Notes under the pieces: model-generated | Databases searched by the model: none | Seen by the model: only the letters and a program-made list of their open reading frames with translations | What the model was told of the DNA's origin: nothing | Part shown: piece by piece, positions 13,401 to 25,900 of the stretch | How positions within the stretch are numbered: position 1 is the first letter of the stretch | Layout of the letters: the number at the start of each line of letters is the position of its first letter | Translations under genes and position numbers: made by a program | Source of the DNA: Camarhynchus parvulus | Taxonomy: Eukaryota; Chordata; Aves; Passeriformes; Thraupidae | Length of the DNA: 64,000 nt | Reading direction: 5' to 3' | NCBI RefSeq assembly: GCF_901933205.1 | Contig: NC_044574.1 | Span: forward strand, 5,230,733-5,294,732

Positions 13401-16400
13401 ACTGCTTTGTACATATGACCTGAAGTTGTAGGGCTGGAATAAGGCACAGGTTGATTCTTTAAACTCCTGCCTGAATATTTTTGAATATTTTAGAGCAATA
13501 ACCTGTCAGGAGGATGGGGAAGAAGGTAACAGTCCATGAGATAATGCACACAGTTGGGCTTCATGTGTTTATTTTAAGGCTGGAGGCAAAGAACTGAGTG
13601 CAAACAATGAGGCTGAGAAACATAAGGGTATAATTATAATTGCTCTAAATATAATTACAGAAAAAAAATAAAACTCAACTGACTAGGTCTTGGATCCAAT
13701 TACAAAAGAGCAGTACATTCCTTCTGAGTCATGTTTTTAGATGGATGTAAGCAAAAGATACATGAGCAGAAGAGATTAGGTAAAAAATTGTTTGGAATAA
13801 TGTGTCTTTGGGAAAGAACTGGTTGAATGTGTTTAAAATGTTCTTAAGCAAGAAAAAGAGAATAACTTTAGGTGAATTATTAAAAACCAGTAGAAAATGT
13901 AAAATGTTCACTTTATATTGCTAAACTATACTTACAAGTATAAATTCATTTAATCTTGTTGTAATCACTCAATTCACAGCCAGAGGAAGAAGTGGACTTT
14001 TCTAGGACACAATTCCTTTCATCCTAATGAAGACATCCAAATTACGCCAGATGAATTACATTGAGCAGTGACTGTGTCATCCCAATGAATGCAGAGAACA
14101 TTTAAATGCCTGCCTCATATGTTGATATCTACATTTGTAGGCATTTCCAGTCGTGGGATATGAATCTCATTCCAAGACTTTATTTAGGGTGGCACAGGAG
14201 GGCACCAGTCACAAGTCAAGCAAAAGCATTGGGTAAGAAAGGATTCATAAAGTTAGATGGCCAGACCCAGATTCAAGAATTGGTACAAAATTGTCAGATA
14301 ACAAAATCAAACATCGCCAAGCCAGAAATTTCTCCCTAAGATATGGACTTCAAGCAGAAAAGAAATATTAACAGTATCAAAAATTTTCATGTAAAAAAAA
14401 GGGAGGGATTTTTCAGCCCTTCTTTCAATTTTTGTGAAGTGTGTGTTAGATTATGTATACAGTAAATAAGAAATAAAAAGGGAAAGTGCACTTGATCAAA
14501 ACCTTTTCACACTGGTAGAAATGTTCATTTGACTGTTGTTGTTGAGACTAGCAAAATATATCAGTGTCTTCAACAGGAGCTGAGGAACAGCTGGGTAATT
14601 AGAAACAAAAGCAAAAGACCATTATTTTTTTTGCTATTTTGGGACTTAATGACATCCACCATGGCAAAACTATTAAAGAGGGGATTGGACCTACGTTGTA
14701 TTTTTTTTCTTAGTATCCTTCCCATAGGAAGGAAAGAGATAAATGTAGCATCAGTAGGTGAGTCACAGCTCCCTAATCAATATTTTGGTTTCCATGTGTG
14801 TGTAATCTTTCTGTCTCTCTTCTTCTCTCTCTTCTCCCAAAATGTAGAAGTAACCCCTTAGGAGAGACAAGCAGCCACCATATCACAAAGAAATCCGGGA
14901 AAAGGGTGTGTAACTGTCAGATTCGTGTAGTCACACTTGATTTGTATTACTATTTTGGGAAAAAAACACAGATGTACTTAAAATCTTTATAAATGGGAAA
15001 GTTTTCTTGTGCTTGGAATCCATTAGGCATTTGATGCAAACCAGATTCGCAACAGAAAATGAATACAGCAGGACTTAACACCTTGAAAATTGAAGTGTAG
15101 GAAACTAATCAATGGATGCCCGTGGAGTGGTCTTCCTCTGGCAATGAGAACAATTCTGTGCTGCAGTAAATTAGACCAGATTATTTCTGTAAATAGAACT
15201 TTATTGCAAATGTCTTCCTTGTTTTGTTAATAAATAGCTTACAATTCGTTGTGATACCCTACAACTCTGTTGTGTTTAATATTCATAAGAACTTGCCAAA
15301 CAGATGCACTTTTAAGTAAATTCCAAGCTCTGAATCTCTTGGTGGCTGCTTCTCAGAAGCTGTACCACAAAAAACAGTCTATCACATACTCAATCTGGGA
15401 TTAATGGAATTTGTTGTACACTGGACTTGAGGTCAAGCCATATTCACAAGTCTGTGTGCATTTTACTATGTTGGTTGCTCACACCTTTTTCTGAGACTTG
15501 ATTAGGTGAAAATATTAAAAAAAATGTAAAGAGAAGGAGAAATGTATAGAAAAAAACTTGCTTTTTAAAATTAAAAAGAAGTGTTAGATTTTATAACCTC
15601 TCAGGATTCAAGCGCCTTTTAGCAAGTGGAAAGCACATGTTCAGACACAGACAAATAACTAAGAACTCTTTATGAATCAGGCAGATTGGATGTTGTCCTC
15701 TTTCCTGCAATGAATTCAGCAACCATGGATAACTAGAGCCATGTTTGGCTTTGATCTGGGAAGGCATAAGATAGGTAAATTTAAAAATTACTGCTTCAAA
15801 AATAAAATGTGCACAAGGAAAGAGATACAAGAGACAAGCACAGAAAAAGGAGGGAGGACATGTTCTGTAATTTTATTTTGATGATAAGGTAGATTTTGTT
15901 ACAGAGCAATAAATTACACGGTCAGCCAGGAATGAGTGTGGAAGCCATGGAATCCAGCCTGTTGATGACAGACCGCCAAGTGTTCCTTGAAAACCAATAT
16001 CTTGGCAGGTTTAGCTCTCCCTAGTTCAAAAACTTATTTTTTCCTCTCTGAATATATTTGCAAAGCTTTGGTTTCCTGGTGCAGGTTCATTTCTACTTCC
16101 TTTCAGTAAATGAGGACTGCCCAAGCTGCAGTGAAGGCAGTGGTGAGGATGTGTCGCCCACTGCCATGCCAGGTGTGGGGAAATGCAGATTTAACTGCAG
16201 AAGCAATACTCTGAACTGTATTTGGAATGATTTCACTGCTCCTGGAGCCACAGTCTGCTCTTCATTTGTGCAGCTTGCACATTTTTAGGTGTTGAGCTTC
16301 CCACTTGTCTGCTGCCCACAGCTCCTCTCTCTGGGACAGTGAGCAATGTGGTGGACAGGGAAAACCAATGCACATGACCCTAAGCAGAGCTTAAAAAATT

Positions 16401-16605
16401 ACACAAATTTTTTGCTTTCATCGCTTGCATTCTGTTGATTCATCAGACTGAAACAATTCTGGTTTTCTCATTATTCCAGTCCTTATATGAACTACTAAAT
16501 AATTTCTGATCAATTCCAAATTATTTTACTGCCATGCCCCAAAGAATTATAACTACTAATTCCTTCATCTCTCCAAAGGCAACACAAGCTCCAGGTAGCT
16601 CAGTA
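10498..16605. other. Unique DNA, no gene or known repeat recognised
   Basis: About 6.1 kb without recognisable CR1, LTR or RNA gene. Open frames are at most about 110 codons and show no domain. A small C-rich open frame at 16058-16288 lies next to splice-like AG and GT dinucleotides but has no other support. Confidence 0.55.
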
Positions 16606-16966
16606 GATCACAGTGGTGTTGTGGGGTCCCCAGGACGAGGTGAGAGATGAGAATTTGACTCCATGTTGCCAGAAGGCTGATATGATATAATATGATATGA
16701 TATACTAAAACTATACTAAAGAAAGAGAAAGAAGACATCAGAAGGTTAGATAAGAATGAATAATAAAAACCCCTGACAGACTCAGAGAGACCAACATGGC
16801 TGCCTGTGATTGGCCATTAATTAAAAACAGTTCACATGTTTGAATAAATAATCTCCAGACCACATTCCAGAGGAGCAAAACATGGAGAAGCTGAGGCTTC
16901 TCATCTTCCCAGGAGCAGAAATCCTGGTGAAGGGATTTTTCAGAAAATATCACGGTGACAGATCAC
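16606..16966 (-). repeat. 6-bp target-site duplication GATCAC around LTR copy 1
   Basis: GATCAC occurs at 16606-16611 immediately before the element and again at 16961-16966 immediately after it. A 6-bp exact direct repeat at both ends fits ERVK/ERV2-type integrase and fixes the element ends. Confidence 0.85.
16612..16960 (-). mobile_element. Solo LTR, family A copy 1 (ERVK-like)
   Basis: The element is shared with four other copies in this window. On plus it reads GGTGTTGTGG, CAGAAGGCTGATATGATA, TGATTGGCCATTAATTAAAA and ends ATATCACGGTGACA. The sense strand is inferred to be minus, where it starts TGTCACCGTGAT and has a CCAAT box (GGCCAATCAC) upstream of the AT-rich zone. The polyadenylation-like AATAAATCAGCC seen in the other copies is lost here (CATATCAGCC). 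No internal retroviral sequence is adjacent, so it is a solo LTR formed by LTR-LTR recombination. With copy 5 it belongs to a subfamily containing GAGGAGCAAAACATGGAGAA. Confidence 0.92.
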
Positions 16967-18189
16967 AACAAAGGTTTTTGTGTTATGGGATGGTCAAACA
17001 ATAAAAACTTGAGCTTATGAAGCTGTCATTACTTTTTTCCTCAAAGAAATGATTCAATGATTCAAAATGCACAGACTGATGAGCCTTCTGATTCTATTGT
17101 CTTCATCAAATCCACCCTGAAGCAAGAAAAGAAAAGCTAATGGATCATATAAAATGAAACAGTAAAGTCACATAAATGCAAGCAACATTTCTTTCCCTTT
17201 TAAGCCATTAATGTTGAATACCATAATGCATCAATTCATATTTTTCCTTCACTGTATTCAGAATCAAATCCCCTCCCTTGCTCTGAATGATGCAAAGTTG
17301 CTTTGCTTTTCAGGATGCTCATGGATTATCAAATGATCTATAGAAGATAAAGTAGGTTAGAATAAAAAATATATATTGAGCTATAAATCCAGTATTTTGA
17401 CCTAAATAGTGTGAATCTTTTTATAAACAAAAATTTTAAAAGCTGTACATTTGTACAAAAAGGATTTCAGAGCATGATAGTATATAAAAATTATTTTATA
17501 TTTTCTTGAAGCAGTAGCAAAAATGTAGTATATGTCTGTGGATAGAAACTCCGAGTGATAATGTCAATACTCTTTTAAAAAGTGATTCCAGAAAAAGTGG
17601 GGGGGAAAAAGTAATTTTTTGATGAAAACTGTGATTTTCATATCAGGTTGCATTTTGTGCATGACATGTGTGTGCCTGTGCATGCATATTAATGTGGCAC
17701 TGTGTAGTACATGAGTTTTGGTAAACATTCTCTCTTGAATGATTGTATCCCTGTTTTTAAACCCATTGAAAATCAATCTAAATTTTGTTTACAAGTTGTA
17801 GTTCAACTGGCAAATATCTCTTATTTCAGACTTTTCAGGAGATTGTGTCACTGTTATAACTGTGAGCCAAGGGTGATCTTCAGATATTAATTTTTTTAAG
17901 GTTTTTCTTTTTAGTCCTTCTCACATTTTGTAAGTACAAGCCCCATGCTTTGTAACTGATTTTATTTTTACAGGGAAGCCATTCATGGGACAGCTGAAGT
18001 GTAATTAATTGGACAAAATACAGACAAGATCATATCCAGCCTTCACCAGGCAACCCCTTGGATGCTTCATACTCCTTTCAGGAAACTGGATGCTTTTAGA
18101 TAGTTGGAGTATCTAAATCATAAGATATAAAATAAATAGAAATTATATATAATGATATATAATCATTTCTAAACAAGAATCTTCCACAG
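16967..18189. other. Unique AT-rich DNA
   Basis: No element or gene is recognised. Several A/T-rich patches lie at 17340-17500, and 18120-18165 is nearly pure A and T. Confidence 0.55.
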
Positions 18190-18545
18190 GACACATTCCA
18201 CTATCCCAGGTTGCTCCAAGCCCTGTCCAACCTGGCCTTGGACACTTCCAGGGATCCAGGGGCAGCCACAGCTTCTCTGGGCATCCTGTGCCAGGGCCTG
18301 CCCATCCTCACAGGAAAGAATTTTTTTCCAAGATCCAATCTAAACCTTTCCTCTTGTTTAAAGCCATTCACCCTTTGTGCTGTCACACAAAGTCACACTT
18401 GGGACTCGTCCCAGTCCCTCTCCAGCTCTCCTGGAGCCCTTCAGGCACTGGAAGGGGCTCTGAGTTCTCTCTGGAGCCTTCTCCTCCCCAGGCTGAACAC
18501 CAGCAGCTGTCTCAGCCTGCCAGCCCCCTGCTCCATGGAAATGTG
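18190..18545 (-). mobile_element. CR1 LINE fragment, 3' terminus missing
   Basis: On plus it reads CCAGGTTGCTCCAAGCCCTG, CAGCCACAGCTTCTCTGGG, GGAAAGAATTTTTTTCC, then CTCCAGCTCTCCTGGAGCCC and CCCCAGGCTGAACA. These are successive CR1 landmarks in reverse, extending further 5' than most copies here. The octamer terminus and the last roughly 60 bp are absent, so the copy was truncated at that end after insertion. Open frames across it are chance frames. Confidence 0.93.
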
Positions 18546-21500
18546 CATTTGAGTCCTGGAAGAAAATAGAGAATTTGATGATGCACCAGGATAAAAGCAC
18601 ACTCAGACAGGAGGACAGAGGATTATTATTGTTGTATTTCTTCCATTTGCACGGCCCACGTGAAAGGATCTGGTGAACAATGAACATTTCTAAAGACTTC
18701 TTGTCACCTTAGGGAAATTATTTGCTTATTTTGGGTCATGTGCGGAAACAGCTATCAGCTTTTACCTTTGAGTGCATTTCTATTGTATGTCTTTAGTGCA
18801 GGACTGGTCTTTGTTATGTGTTATCTTAATGTCATTTCCTAAACAATTCTCTGCTGACTGTGAACATAGAGGGAAGGAAAAAACCCCCAAAATAATGCAA
18901 ATAAATATGTTGGGGTGTTTTTCACTCATGACAGTCGGTGCTAGATACATTTTGCACATTTTAAACTTGTTCAGAGATTTCAGTTTCAGTGCTCAGATGT
19001 TATATCAGTGTTCTCAGACATTGCTGCAGTGCAGAAATGTCACAGTCAGCTGAATTACTGTGAGGGAGAATATTACATGAAATAATTCCAAAGGAGAATG
19101 TTAAACTTTGCATTTTCAGATGCAAGCAAAGTGATGGTTTGATGAAATGGTATCAGTAGCTCAGGAACCTCCAAGGGCCCCATCAGCAGCCACAAAAGGG
19201 GCTTTAAAAAGACTGCAGTAATTGCCTGCAAAGAACTGTGTGATCATTAACTGTTAACCTGAAACTTCAGTCGTGTTTTATTTTACCCATGAGTGCTTTT
19301 TTCTCTTTCAGAGGGAGCTCTGCTATATTGTAAATCTTCCCAGAAAAATCTCCTCAACCTTGCTGGTGCTGTGGTATGAAACTCCACCTGCTCTCTGGCC
19401 AAACGTGGCCTGGCCATTGTGGGCACCAGCAGAAAACAGTGGCATAAAATCATCACTTAGGCAATGTAATTGGAAAGATTGCCAAGAATAATTTGGGGAT
19501 TTTTTTGCTGAATTGTGAAGAGAGAAAAAAAAAAAGCACAAACCAAACTGGAGGCGATTTCTAAATGAAGTCTATCAAAAAAAAGAAAAAATGCTCTTTA
19601 AGGCTTTTTAATCTGAATTATACAGTTATCTCACATACCCTCAGATTTAGCATGGATTTATCACAATTTTTAAACAATGTAAAACTATAGGTTTGTGTCC
19701 TGGAAACTTTCTTGCCAGGTTAGCAGGTGTATAGGCAGCACAAATACAGTCAAATGCTCACAGTTGCTATAGGAGCTCTGTCTCTCCCATCAACACTGAT
19801 GGGTGTGGCAATTCTCTCAATTTTTCTGCAGGTCTAATTAGCTGAAATGGGTAACATATTTAGGTAATAGCACTGCCATTAGCTCAGGAGCTGCCACATT
19901 TGCAGGAAATGTGATTATCTCCTGGTAAATGTGCTCTCTGTATCGGGGTAATTACGCCCTTGTAGGATGCAATATAATAATTTGGTTTTTCACCTAAGGA
20001 TGACAAGCATGGGCTTTGCTGTCTCCTTTGCAAAAGTTACCGCAGAAATTCAGATTCCTACACAGAAATGTCCACCAGCACTGCCACATTATTGACAATG
20101 GGTAAATAAAGTCATCTTCAGTTGTCTTATTCTCTAAAAGGGAGGAGGAAGGGTGCTTAATAAAAAAGTTAGTGAGAAAATGTAGATGAATTATTTGAAC
20201 TTAGGTTTCCTAAAAAGGTGAAATATTAACCCAAATTTGTGGTTTGATGCCCAGAATGGGTATCCTGTGGTGTTTTTCTGGGTTTTTTTCAGAGAGCTTA
20301 AATGTAGGTAGTCATTTCATTAATCTTTTCCTGTGGGACAGAATATCTTTGTCCTCACCATTTCCTAGACCAAATAATCAATATCCAGTGGGCTTTGATG
20401 CCTAAAAAGTGACTAAAGCATAATTACACAAACAATTGAAATGGAAGCTGAGCTCAAGTTTGAAGTGTTCTCTTATTGCTTTGGGGTCTGACGTTCTCAT
20501 GGGTTCTCATAGGTTTGGGCTTCATAGGTTCTCAGAGATGGATTAAAGAGCAGAAGAAAAGGAAAAAAATGTAGGAAATAAAAATAGAATATTGATACAA
20601 TAGATTTAAACATGGACTAAGTGAGAATGAAGCAGAGACATTTTTGATTGCTGCAATTAGCAGAATTATGGAGATGCCATAATTTATCTCTGGGGGTAGC
20701 CTGGAAGTTAATGTTCTACTGCAGAACAGTACAGAACAGGACTTAACATAAACCTTTTACTTGCTTTTCTTACATTTTCCCATTGAAAATGAAGATATTC
20801 ACACAAGCTGAAAGTATTTTATAGTCTGAATTCACGTCTCTGTCTGCTGTGAAAACCCTGTGGTTCTAAGGTCAGAAAGAACTTCTTGTACTGCTGCTCT
20901 CATACAATGTTCATATCAGTCAATTTCTGAGCAATTCTCAGACACTGGATGAAAGAACAAACAGAAATAATCTCATGAATATGCATTTCATAATTTATAA
21001 TGCATATTTTAAAATAGAAATAGGGCCTAAGCTCCATGATCTTATCATTAGGACAGACTGAACAGGGGTGTGTGTGTTTTCTGTATATACTTAAATATGT
21101 ATGTGTGTGTGTTTAAATAGAATTTTGATTAAATTTTCCAATATCAACAGAAAAATTATGTCTTCTAATTAAATTTACAAAGCTCCACAAACCAATCTGT
21201 GGCTTTCTGGTCTCTGCAACAATACAGCTGAAAAATCATTCTAATTAATACACATAAAGAAGCTACAGGTCATGCTAGGTGATAGGTTATAGAATATCTA
21301 AAGCAATAGAATTAAGATTTAAAAAACCCTTTTTATTTCTTTTTAAACTATTCATCTAGTTAGTGATGAAGCCTGTGGAGAAACAGAAAAGTAATTTTGT
21401 GATTGAGTTACCCAAAATTAGGCTGAATAAAACTTCTTAAACAATGCTATAGAGAACAATTCCACGCTAATGGCAGTGAACTTAGATGATCTCAGATTAT

Positions 21501-22769
21501 TTTTTCCAAAGCTGATTCTTATGGGGCTACTTTTTTAGCTGACATATCCATTAACAGCTTATAAAGGAGAAATAGAGAGAGTGAATACAAAGGCTGTTAA
21601 TCAAAGAAGTTTCCCCTAATTGGTCAAGGGACCTTTTTACACAAAGACATCCATTAGAGTCTCTACCATCTTGATCACAGCATGTTCCATATTTCCCTTA
21701 ATGTAAATGATTTATGTGTTATGTGTTTGTGCATTGGAAAGAAAGTTTGGAAAAAAAACAATGTAGAAGTTGTTTAATTTGTTATATACTTTAATTAAAT
21801 GTCTTGGGTTTTTTTTTTAAATTATCAGTCCCTTTTTGGCCCAGTAGGTTTTATTGTGTGATCAGCAAAGTGACTTTGGAATTGGACCCAAAGCACAGCT
21901 CTCACATGTGTGCAACTGGGATCCCACTTGGAACTTCAATAATCCCCACAATATTAACAGCCACCACAAGCAAGGTGATCTGGGTTTTATCCCCTCTGCT
22001 GCAGTGGAAGAGGAGACATCTCAGGTGTGAAAAGTAACTGCAGCTATAAAGTCCTAAATGGCTGCAGATGTGCTGCAGTGTACAACAGTTTCATGGCATG
22101 CTGGAAATTAAAAAATTAGAGCAAATCATGGCATGATCCTCCCAAACGAGAACTCCTAAAAACCACCAAGGGCTGGTCTCAGGAGCCATTGCTCACCAGA
22201 TATTGCCCTGTAGCCACAGAGTGTTGCTACAGGAACATGGTGGTCTCTGCCCTGTTGAACACTGCTGCTGCTGTGGCTTCTCCAAACTTTTCTGTGCTGT
22301 CCTTTGAAAGCATTCTCTTGTCCTCATCAATAAATCAAATCACAATGAGAGCTGATGAAGGCAGAGTCTTTGTTCAGTAAAATACGAGTGCCACTTCTGG
22401 TGTTCACTCAGTGAAAGCACAGTTGGTTACACATTGTTTGGGTAGGCACTGCCAGGAGGCCAAGTCATCATCATCTCTCCCCAGTGGGATGTTCCTCAGC
22501 TCATATTGAGGCTGACAAATGAATCCCAAATTACTTGACTTCCTGTGAAGTAAGTAAGCTGCAAAATCAGAATGAAGACAAGGGATAAATGTGATCTCTA
22601 GTGTATCAAAGGGTTATAAAAATTGCAGTCCAAGCTTTTCCACTCTGCTTAAATTGTGCTTCATTTAGATTAACACTGCATGGACTTCAAATCTCATCTG
22701 TTTGCTAAAGGATTTGCATGGTTCCTTCCCACTGCCATTGCTTTTAATCATACTAATTGCTTTTATTCC
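18546..22769. other. Unique DNA with possible conserved regulatory stretches
   Basis: No gene or transposon is recognised in 4.2 kb. Two stretches (19820-20110 and 21535-21690) have balanced composition and several developmental transcription-factor-like motifs, and are listed separately. A short GT-rich run lies at 21069-21113. Confidence 0.5.
19820..20110. promoter_or_regulatory. Candidate conserved enhancer-like stretch
   Basis: Two TAATTA homeodomain cores occur (19835-19840 and 19949-19954), and ACAATGG, a SOX-like core, at 20095-20101. The stretch has balanced composition and lacks microsatellites or transposon sequence. This is the texture of vertebrate conserved non-coding elements, but without alignment it is only a guess. 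Confidence 0.25.
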
Positions 22770-22775
22770 AACTAC

Positions 22776-23176
22776 TGTTGCAGTGATGGTGGTCCCAGGA
22801 TGAGGTGAGAGTTGAGAATCTGACTCCAAGTTCTCAGAAGGCTGATTTATTATGATATGATATGATATGATATTATAAGAAATGATATGTTAAAGCTATA
22901 CTAAAGAAAGAGAAAGGAGACATCAGAAGGCTGGAAAAGAATGAAAAATAAAAAACTGTGACTGACCTGAGAATCCGATACAGCTGGACAGGGATTGGTC
23001 ATTAATTAAAAACAATTCACATGGAACCAATCAAAGATGCACCTGCTGGTAAGAAACCTCCAAACCACATTCCAAGCAATCAGATAATTATTGTTTACAT
23101 TTCTTTTCTGAGGCTTCTCAGCCTCTCAGGAGAAAAATCCTGGTGAAGGGATTTTTCATAAAATATCATGGTGACA
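22776..23176 (-). mobile_element. Solo LTR, family A copy 2 (ERVK-like)
   Basis: It is flanked by an exact 6-bp duplication AACTAC (22770-22775 and 23177-23182). On plus it starts TGTTGCAGTGATGG and ends ATCATGGTGACA, giving TG...CA ends. On the inferred minus sense strand there is a CCAAT box (GACCAATCCC) and an AATAAATCAGCC polyadenylation-like signal (complement at 22846-22851). An (ATATG)n-like tract sits beside that signal. The segment CAATCAAAGATGCACCTG places it in the subfamily of copies 3 and 4. No internal viral sequence is present. Confidence 0.95.
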
Positions 23177-23325
23177 AACTACCAACCACCAACAGGGTCT
23201 GCTCTAGCAACTGGGAATCCCAGACACCCAGCTGAGCACTCATAAATTGAACGAAAGAATAGAAGTCAAAATAGAAATATTTTCTCGCTATATTACAACT
23301 GACTCATATCAAACAGCCAGGTTCA

Positions 23326-23550
23326 TCATAGAATCAGCATAGAATGGCTCGGTTTGGAAGGTTCCTGAAAGCCTATCCAGTTCCAGCCTCTCTGTCATGA
23401 TCAGGGACACCTTCCACCATCCCAGCTTGCTCCAAGCCCTGTCCAGCCTGGCCTGGAACATTTGCAAGGATCCAGGAGCAGCCACAACTTCTCTGGGCAC
23501 CCTGTGCCAGGGCCTCCCCACCCTCACAGGGAGGATGTTCTTCAATCCTT
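23326..23550 (-). mobile_element. CR1 LINE 3' fragment
   Basis: On plus it begins TCATAGAATCAGCATAGAAT and continues GTTTGGAAGG, CAGGGACACCTTCCACC, GCTCCAAGCCCTGTCCAGCC and CACCCTCACAGGGAGGATG. The terminal octamers and full 3' region are present; the 5' side stops near the TTCTTCC motif. It lies 150 bp from LTR copy 2. It is closely related to the 18190 fragment by sequence. Confidence 0.94.
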
Positions 23551-24807
23551 ACTCTTATTCAGATGCAGATGACACAACAGCTTGAGTCCTTACATGGTAC
23601 AGACCAGAGAAATTGGTCCTGTTGTCATTTTCCTGCCTTGTGTCTATCCAGAGCCTGTGTCTCCATCATGATGTCACACCTGTCGTTCTACAGAGGAGAA
23701 AACTCCCATCTGTGTGACCCTGCAGGGAACCTCTGCTGAAGAGCACACAGGTCACTCAGCCCTGTCCAAAGCATTGTCTGAAAACTCTTCCTCATTTTTA
23801 CAGTTATAAAGTAAAAAACATCTTGTAAAGAGGTAATTAAAGCAAATGCCTATCAGGAAGAGAGAAAATCACATTTGGATTCCATTGTTTGTGACTTGTA
23901 CAAATTTAAACAAAGTTGTCAGCAAAGTGGTGTTTTTCTGTTCTCTGTTCCTGCATATTTAATTCTGACGTTCTCACAAAAGAAATTTCACCACTTAAAG
24001 GACTTCAAAAACTTAAGAAAGAGTAGGCAGTCACTTCTATCTGTATTTGTGCCACAAAAGTTGAAATAATTTTATGAGATAGTGAACAATAAATTCTCCT
24101 TTGCTCATCTGATATGGGAGCCACATTTTCTGGGTAGAGTGTGTATTTAGTTATAGAAAAATGTTAAAAATGACACCAGGTATATTTCACTCAAGAAGCT
24201 GAAAACCACAAGGCAGCATGAGTCATCTTATTCAAAGTGGCAAAAGAGAAGAGTTGTGTTCTTTGACAAAACAAAATTGGACCTAAACCATGGAGTGTGT
24301 ATTGGCCATTATTTGAAATTGCCAGTGAGAACCCTGTGATTCCAAAACAGATTGGACATTGTCCACAATTGTCTTCCATTGTCTATGGGAGATGATGAGA
24401 AGCAGACAGTAGCTCATTTTAGCCATCCTGCCAAAATCAATAGTATTTCAGAGAGCTCCAGTGAGAAACAACTTGTCGTGCCAGCAGCTGAAGTGTCAAA
24501 GAAATTAAACTCTTCTTTTTACAGGCTTTGGTGTAATTTAAGGGAATGTGAAGGAGGTATTGCAGCCCTAATAGGGATGGAAGGTACCTCTCTGCAGCCT
24601 CCAGTTCTGCAAAACTGCCCTCAAGGTCAGCAAAACTTCTGTCTGAGTGAAGGGCTGGAATAAGAAGTGTGTCTAAACCTGAGCAGAGTGCTTTGAGCAC
24701 CTTCCTTTGCAAAACTGATCCCAGACACTCAGTGTGAGCTGAAGCAGTCTCTTTGTTTTGAAAGAGAAATCTTCACCCCACCACAGCCATTCTCAGGTGT
24801 GTGGGCT
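23551..24807. other. Unique DNA between transposons
   Basis: No gene or repeat is recognised. Opposed open frames of about 90-100 codons at 24352-24712 overlap and carry no family features. Confidence 0.5.
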
Positions 24808-24813
24808 CCAAGG

Positions 24814-25298
24814 TGTGGTGTTGTGAGGGTCCTCAGGATGAGGTGAGAGATGAGACTTTTGACTCCATGTTCTCAGAAGGCTGATTTATTATTATATTGT
24901 ATTGTACTGTATTGCATTATGTTATATTATATTGCATTCTATTCTATTCTATTCTATTCTATTCTATTCTATTCTATTCTATTCTATTCTATTATTATAT
25001 TAATGATATACTAAAACTATACTAAAGAAAGAGAAAGGATACATCAGAAGGCTGGACAGGAATGATAATGAAAACTCGTGGCTGACTCCTCGGAATCTGA
25101 CACAGCTGGCTGTGATTGGTCATTAATTAAAAACAATTCACATGGAGCCAATCAAACATCCACCTGTTGGTAAGCAACCTCCAGGCCACATTCCAAAGGA
25201 ATCAGATAATTCTTGTTTTCATTCTTTCCTGAGGCCTCTCAGCTTCCCGGGAGAAAATCCTGGGCAAAGAGGATTTTTCAGAAAATATCATGGTGACA
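24814..25298 (-). mobile_element. Solo LTR, family A copy 3 with microsatellite expansion
   Basis: It is flanked by an exact 6-bp duplication CCAAGG (24808-24813 and 25299-25304). It is the longest copy (485 bp) because the AT-rich zone next to the polyadenylation-like signal (complement at 24885-24890) has grown into an ATTGT/ATTCT pentanucleotide tract. On minus it has a CCAAT box (GACCAATCAC). It shares the AATCAAACATCCACCTG block with copies 2 and 4. It is a solo LTR without internal sequence. Confidence 0.95.
24936..24990 (+). repeat. (ATTCT)11 microsatellite
   Basis: Eleven perfect tandem units of ATTCT lie inside LTR copy 3. Upstream sequence has degenerate ATTGT/ATTGC units, so the tract probably grew from the pentanucleotide-prone zone native to the LTR. 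Confidence 0.98.
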
Positions 25299-25304
25299 CC
25301 AAGG

Positions 25305-25620
25305 ATGTTTGTAAATTGACATCTGTGAGCCCTCAAAACTCAACTATTTCCAGCATGCATTAGGCTTGTGGTTACTCATGTACCTGTCCACCTTGTCTCA
25401 CACCTTCTTTACCCAGCAGCACTCCTCTCCACCTGCTCGAATGCAGGGGGAGGCTGGGACAGGATCCAGCCCCATCACAAGGAAATGTTTCTCCTTCGAG
25501 GAGTCAATTCCCTACTGAAAAAAATCAAATTACAAATAAAATTTAAAGTCCCTTAAATCTCCCTCTCTAAGGGCATGACACTTTTGAAACAGCTTCACAT
25601 TCCCAGTATAAACAGTCCCA
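25305..25620. other. Short unique spacer
   Basis: No recognisable feature lies between LTR copy 3 and the following CR1. Confidence 0.5.
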
Positions 25621-25900
25621 GTGCCTAAGGGGCTGCAAGAGAGCTGGAGAGGGACTTGAGACAAGGGATGGAGTGACAGGACAGGGGGGAATGGCTTCAA
25701 ACTGACAGAGGGCAGGGTTAGATCAGACATTAGGAAGAAAATCTTTACTGTGAGGGCGAGCAGGCCCTGGCACAGGGTGCCCAGAGAAGCTGTGGCTGCC
25801 CCTGGATCCCTGGAAGTGTCCAGGGCCAGGCTGGATTGGGCTCTGATAAACCTGTGATAGTGGAAGTTGTCTCTGTCCAAACCATTCTATGATTCTATGA
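25621..25900 (+). mobile_element. CR1 LINE 3' fragment
   Basis: Successive plus-strand CR1 landmarks: GAGCTGGAGAGGGACTTGAG, GGGGGGAATGGCTTCAAACT, CATTAGGAAGAAAATCTTTA, GGCCCTGGCACAGGGTGCCC, GAAGCTGTGGCTGCCCC and the terminus CCATTCTATGATTCTATGA. A short deletion removes part of the segment before CCAAACCATTC. It is 5'-truncated and non-coding. Confidence 0.96.

Noticed and set aside
16058..16288. Cysteine-containing frame near TTTCAG and GTGAGG
   Set aside because: The implied exon would be only about 35 bp and starts with a stop in one frame. The splice signals are weak, so I judged it to be chance.
19273..19491. Open frame after a strong TTTTTTCTCTTTCAG acceptor-like site
   Set aside because: No matching donor follows before the stop, and the peptide has no recognisable features. 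It could only be a terminal exon, for which there is no support.
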